From Phyllobacteriaceae bacterium (GTDB taxonomy: Bacteria; Pseudomonadota; Alphaproteobacteria; Rhizobiales; Rhizobiaceae): 5,191 nt of DNA. Location of the stretch: positions 1-5,191 of the forward strand of contig JAHEGF010000019.1 in the NCBI GenBank assembly GCA_024645155.1, read 5' to 3'. Of this stretch, positions 4,858 to 5,191 are shown in pieces (the first letter of the stretch is position 1; each line of letters begins with the position of its first letter). The position numbers and the translations under genes are program-made. The notes beneath the pieces are model-generated. The model saw only the letters and a list, made by a program, of their open reading frames with translations, did not search any database and was not told where the DNA came from.

Positions 4858-4872
4858 TTAACGGGACATTAA
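4858..4872. promoter_or_regulatory. Candidate CtrA-binding box TTAA-N7-TTAA
   Basis: TTAACGGGACATTAA matches the full alphaproteobacterial CtrA consensus TTAA-N7-TTAA exactly. CtrA is the response regulator that controls cell-cycle and other genes. The box ends 29 bases before the ATG at 4902 and lies in the only gap upstream of that gene. A half-site, TTAAC, lies at 4805-4809. The -10-like TAAAAT at 4895-4900 is too close to the ATG to be its -10, so whether CtrA would activate or repress is open. The motif is short and can occur by chance in AT-rich gaps. Confidence 0.45.
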
Positions 4873-4901
4873 GTTTGTGAGTCTGCCGGGGTAGTAAAAT
4901 C

Positions 4902-5159
4902 ATGGAAACGGGGACGGGTGATATTGACGCCCTGATCAAAGAGCAGAAACGCCTGCTTGCCAACGAACAGCAAGAAGAAGCCTGGGCTGATGCCCGGTCA
5001 GTGGGCATAGAAGCGGAAATCGTTGCAGAAGCTGCCATTGAGACAGCTTTCATCGAACTGGTCGCCGAGCACGGAGAAACCGCAGCGCTGGCGCTGTTGG
5101 ACAACACGCGGGAAAAGGTTCTTGGTGGCGCATTTCTGCGCGATGTTTCCCGGCATTGA
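4902..5159 (+). CDS. Small acidic helical conserved-type protein (85 aa)
   Basis: This 85-residue protein has no signal peptide or membrane segment, so it is likely cytosolic. It is acidic and Ala/Glu-rich throughout and has no Cys. Residues 7-29 (DIDALIKEQK...QQEEAWAD) look like a long amphipathic helix, possibly coiled-coil. Residues 36-70 could form two more helices. I have an impression of similar small proteins in other Hyphomicrobiales but cannot name a family or function. The ATG at 4902 is the only possible start: an in-frame TGA lies at 4878-4880 with no start codon between. The ribosome binding site is weak (GGGG at 4888-4891). It follows the TIGR02301 gene by 104 bases, which contain the CtrA-type box, so it probably has its own promoter. 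Confidence 0.8.
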   Translation: METGTGDIDALIKEQKRLLANEQQEEAWADARSVGIEAEIVAEAAIETAFIELVAEHGETAALALLDNTREKVLGGAFLRDVSRH

Positions 5160-5191
5160 CGTTATACGGGGTTACAGGAAGTGAGGACGAG
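5160..5191. other. 3' edge, no supportable gene
   Basis: Thirty-two bases follow the stop of the last gene. No terminator hairpin is seen. CAGGAA (5175-5180) and GAGGA (5183-5187) are purine-rich, and either could be a ribosome binding site for a gene beginning at GTG 5181 or just past the window. Too little is present to decide. Confidence 0.35.

Noticed and set aside
5181..5191. Possible GTG start of a next gene at 5181
   Set aside because: Only three codons are present and the purine-rich stretch can equally be the ribosome binding site for a start beyond the window.

Overview
The window looks like a chromosomal stretch from an alphaproteobacterium, most likely of the Hyphomicrobiales (Rhizobiales). 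The evidence is the TIGR02301-family protein, known mainly from Rhizobium, Brucella, Caulobacter and relatives. A CtrA-type box, moderately high GC coding style and the overall gene mix fit this. I cannot name a genus. I see no mobile element, tRNA, rRNA or CRISPR array.

Layout. (1) Positions 1-818 are sparsely coding. They hold two short plus-strand genes, 141-293 and 422-616, whose products share the core LLxxYxxIGPxxIxAA and so look like diverged paralogues. They are followed by a structured 200-bp intergenic stretch with competing inverted repeats and a direct repeat. (2) A secreted protein (819-1385) consists almost entirely of two 77-residue repeats, each with six cysteines in identical spacing. 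I do not recognise the family. It ends at a good hairpin-plus-T-run terminator that also faces the next, convergent transcription unit. (3) A two-gene minus-strand operon follows: an SRAP/YedK-type abasic-site protein (2820-2053), then a LysE/ArgO-type amino-acid exporter (2056-1430). Their stop and start codons overlap as ATGA. (4) Divergently, a plus-strand series runs to the window end: a NUDIX hydrolase (2896-3342), a secreted DUF3179 protein (3387-4358), a secreted TIGR02301 protein (4420-4797) and a small acidic helical protein (4902-5159). A TTAA-N7-TTAA CtrA-type box lies in the gap before the last gene.

How the genes relate. The divergent SRAP and NUDIX genes both fit nucleic-acid or nucleotide-pool maintenance, although the NUDIX substrate is unknown. 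The exporter is translationally coupled to SRAP without an obvious biochemical link. Three separate gene products (819-1385, DUF3179, TIGR02301) carry signal peptides and cysteine pairs, so their cysteines would face an oxidising periplasm. The least-explained parts are the six-cysteine duplicated protein, the two paralogous micro-proteins and the small C-terminal gene behind a CtrA-like site.
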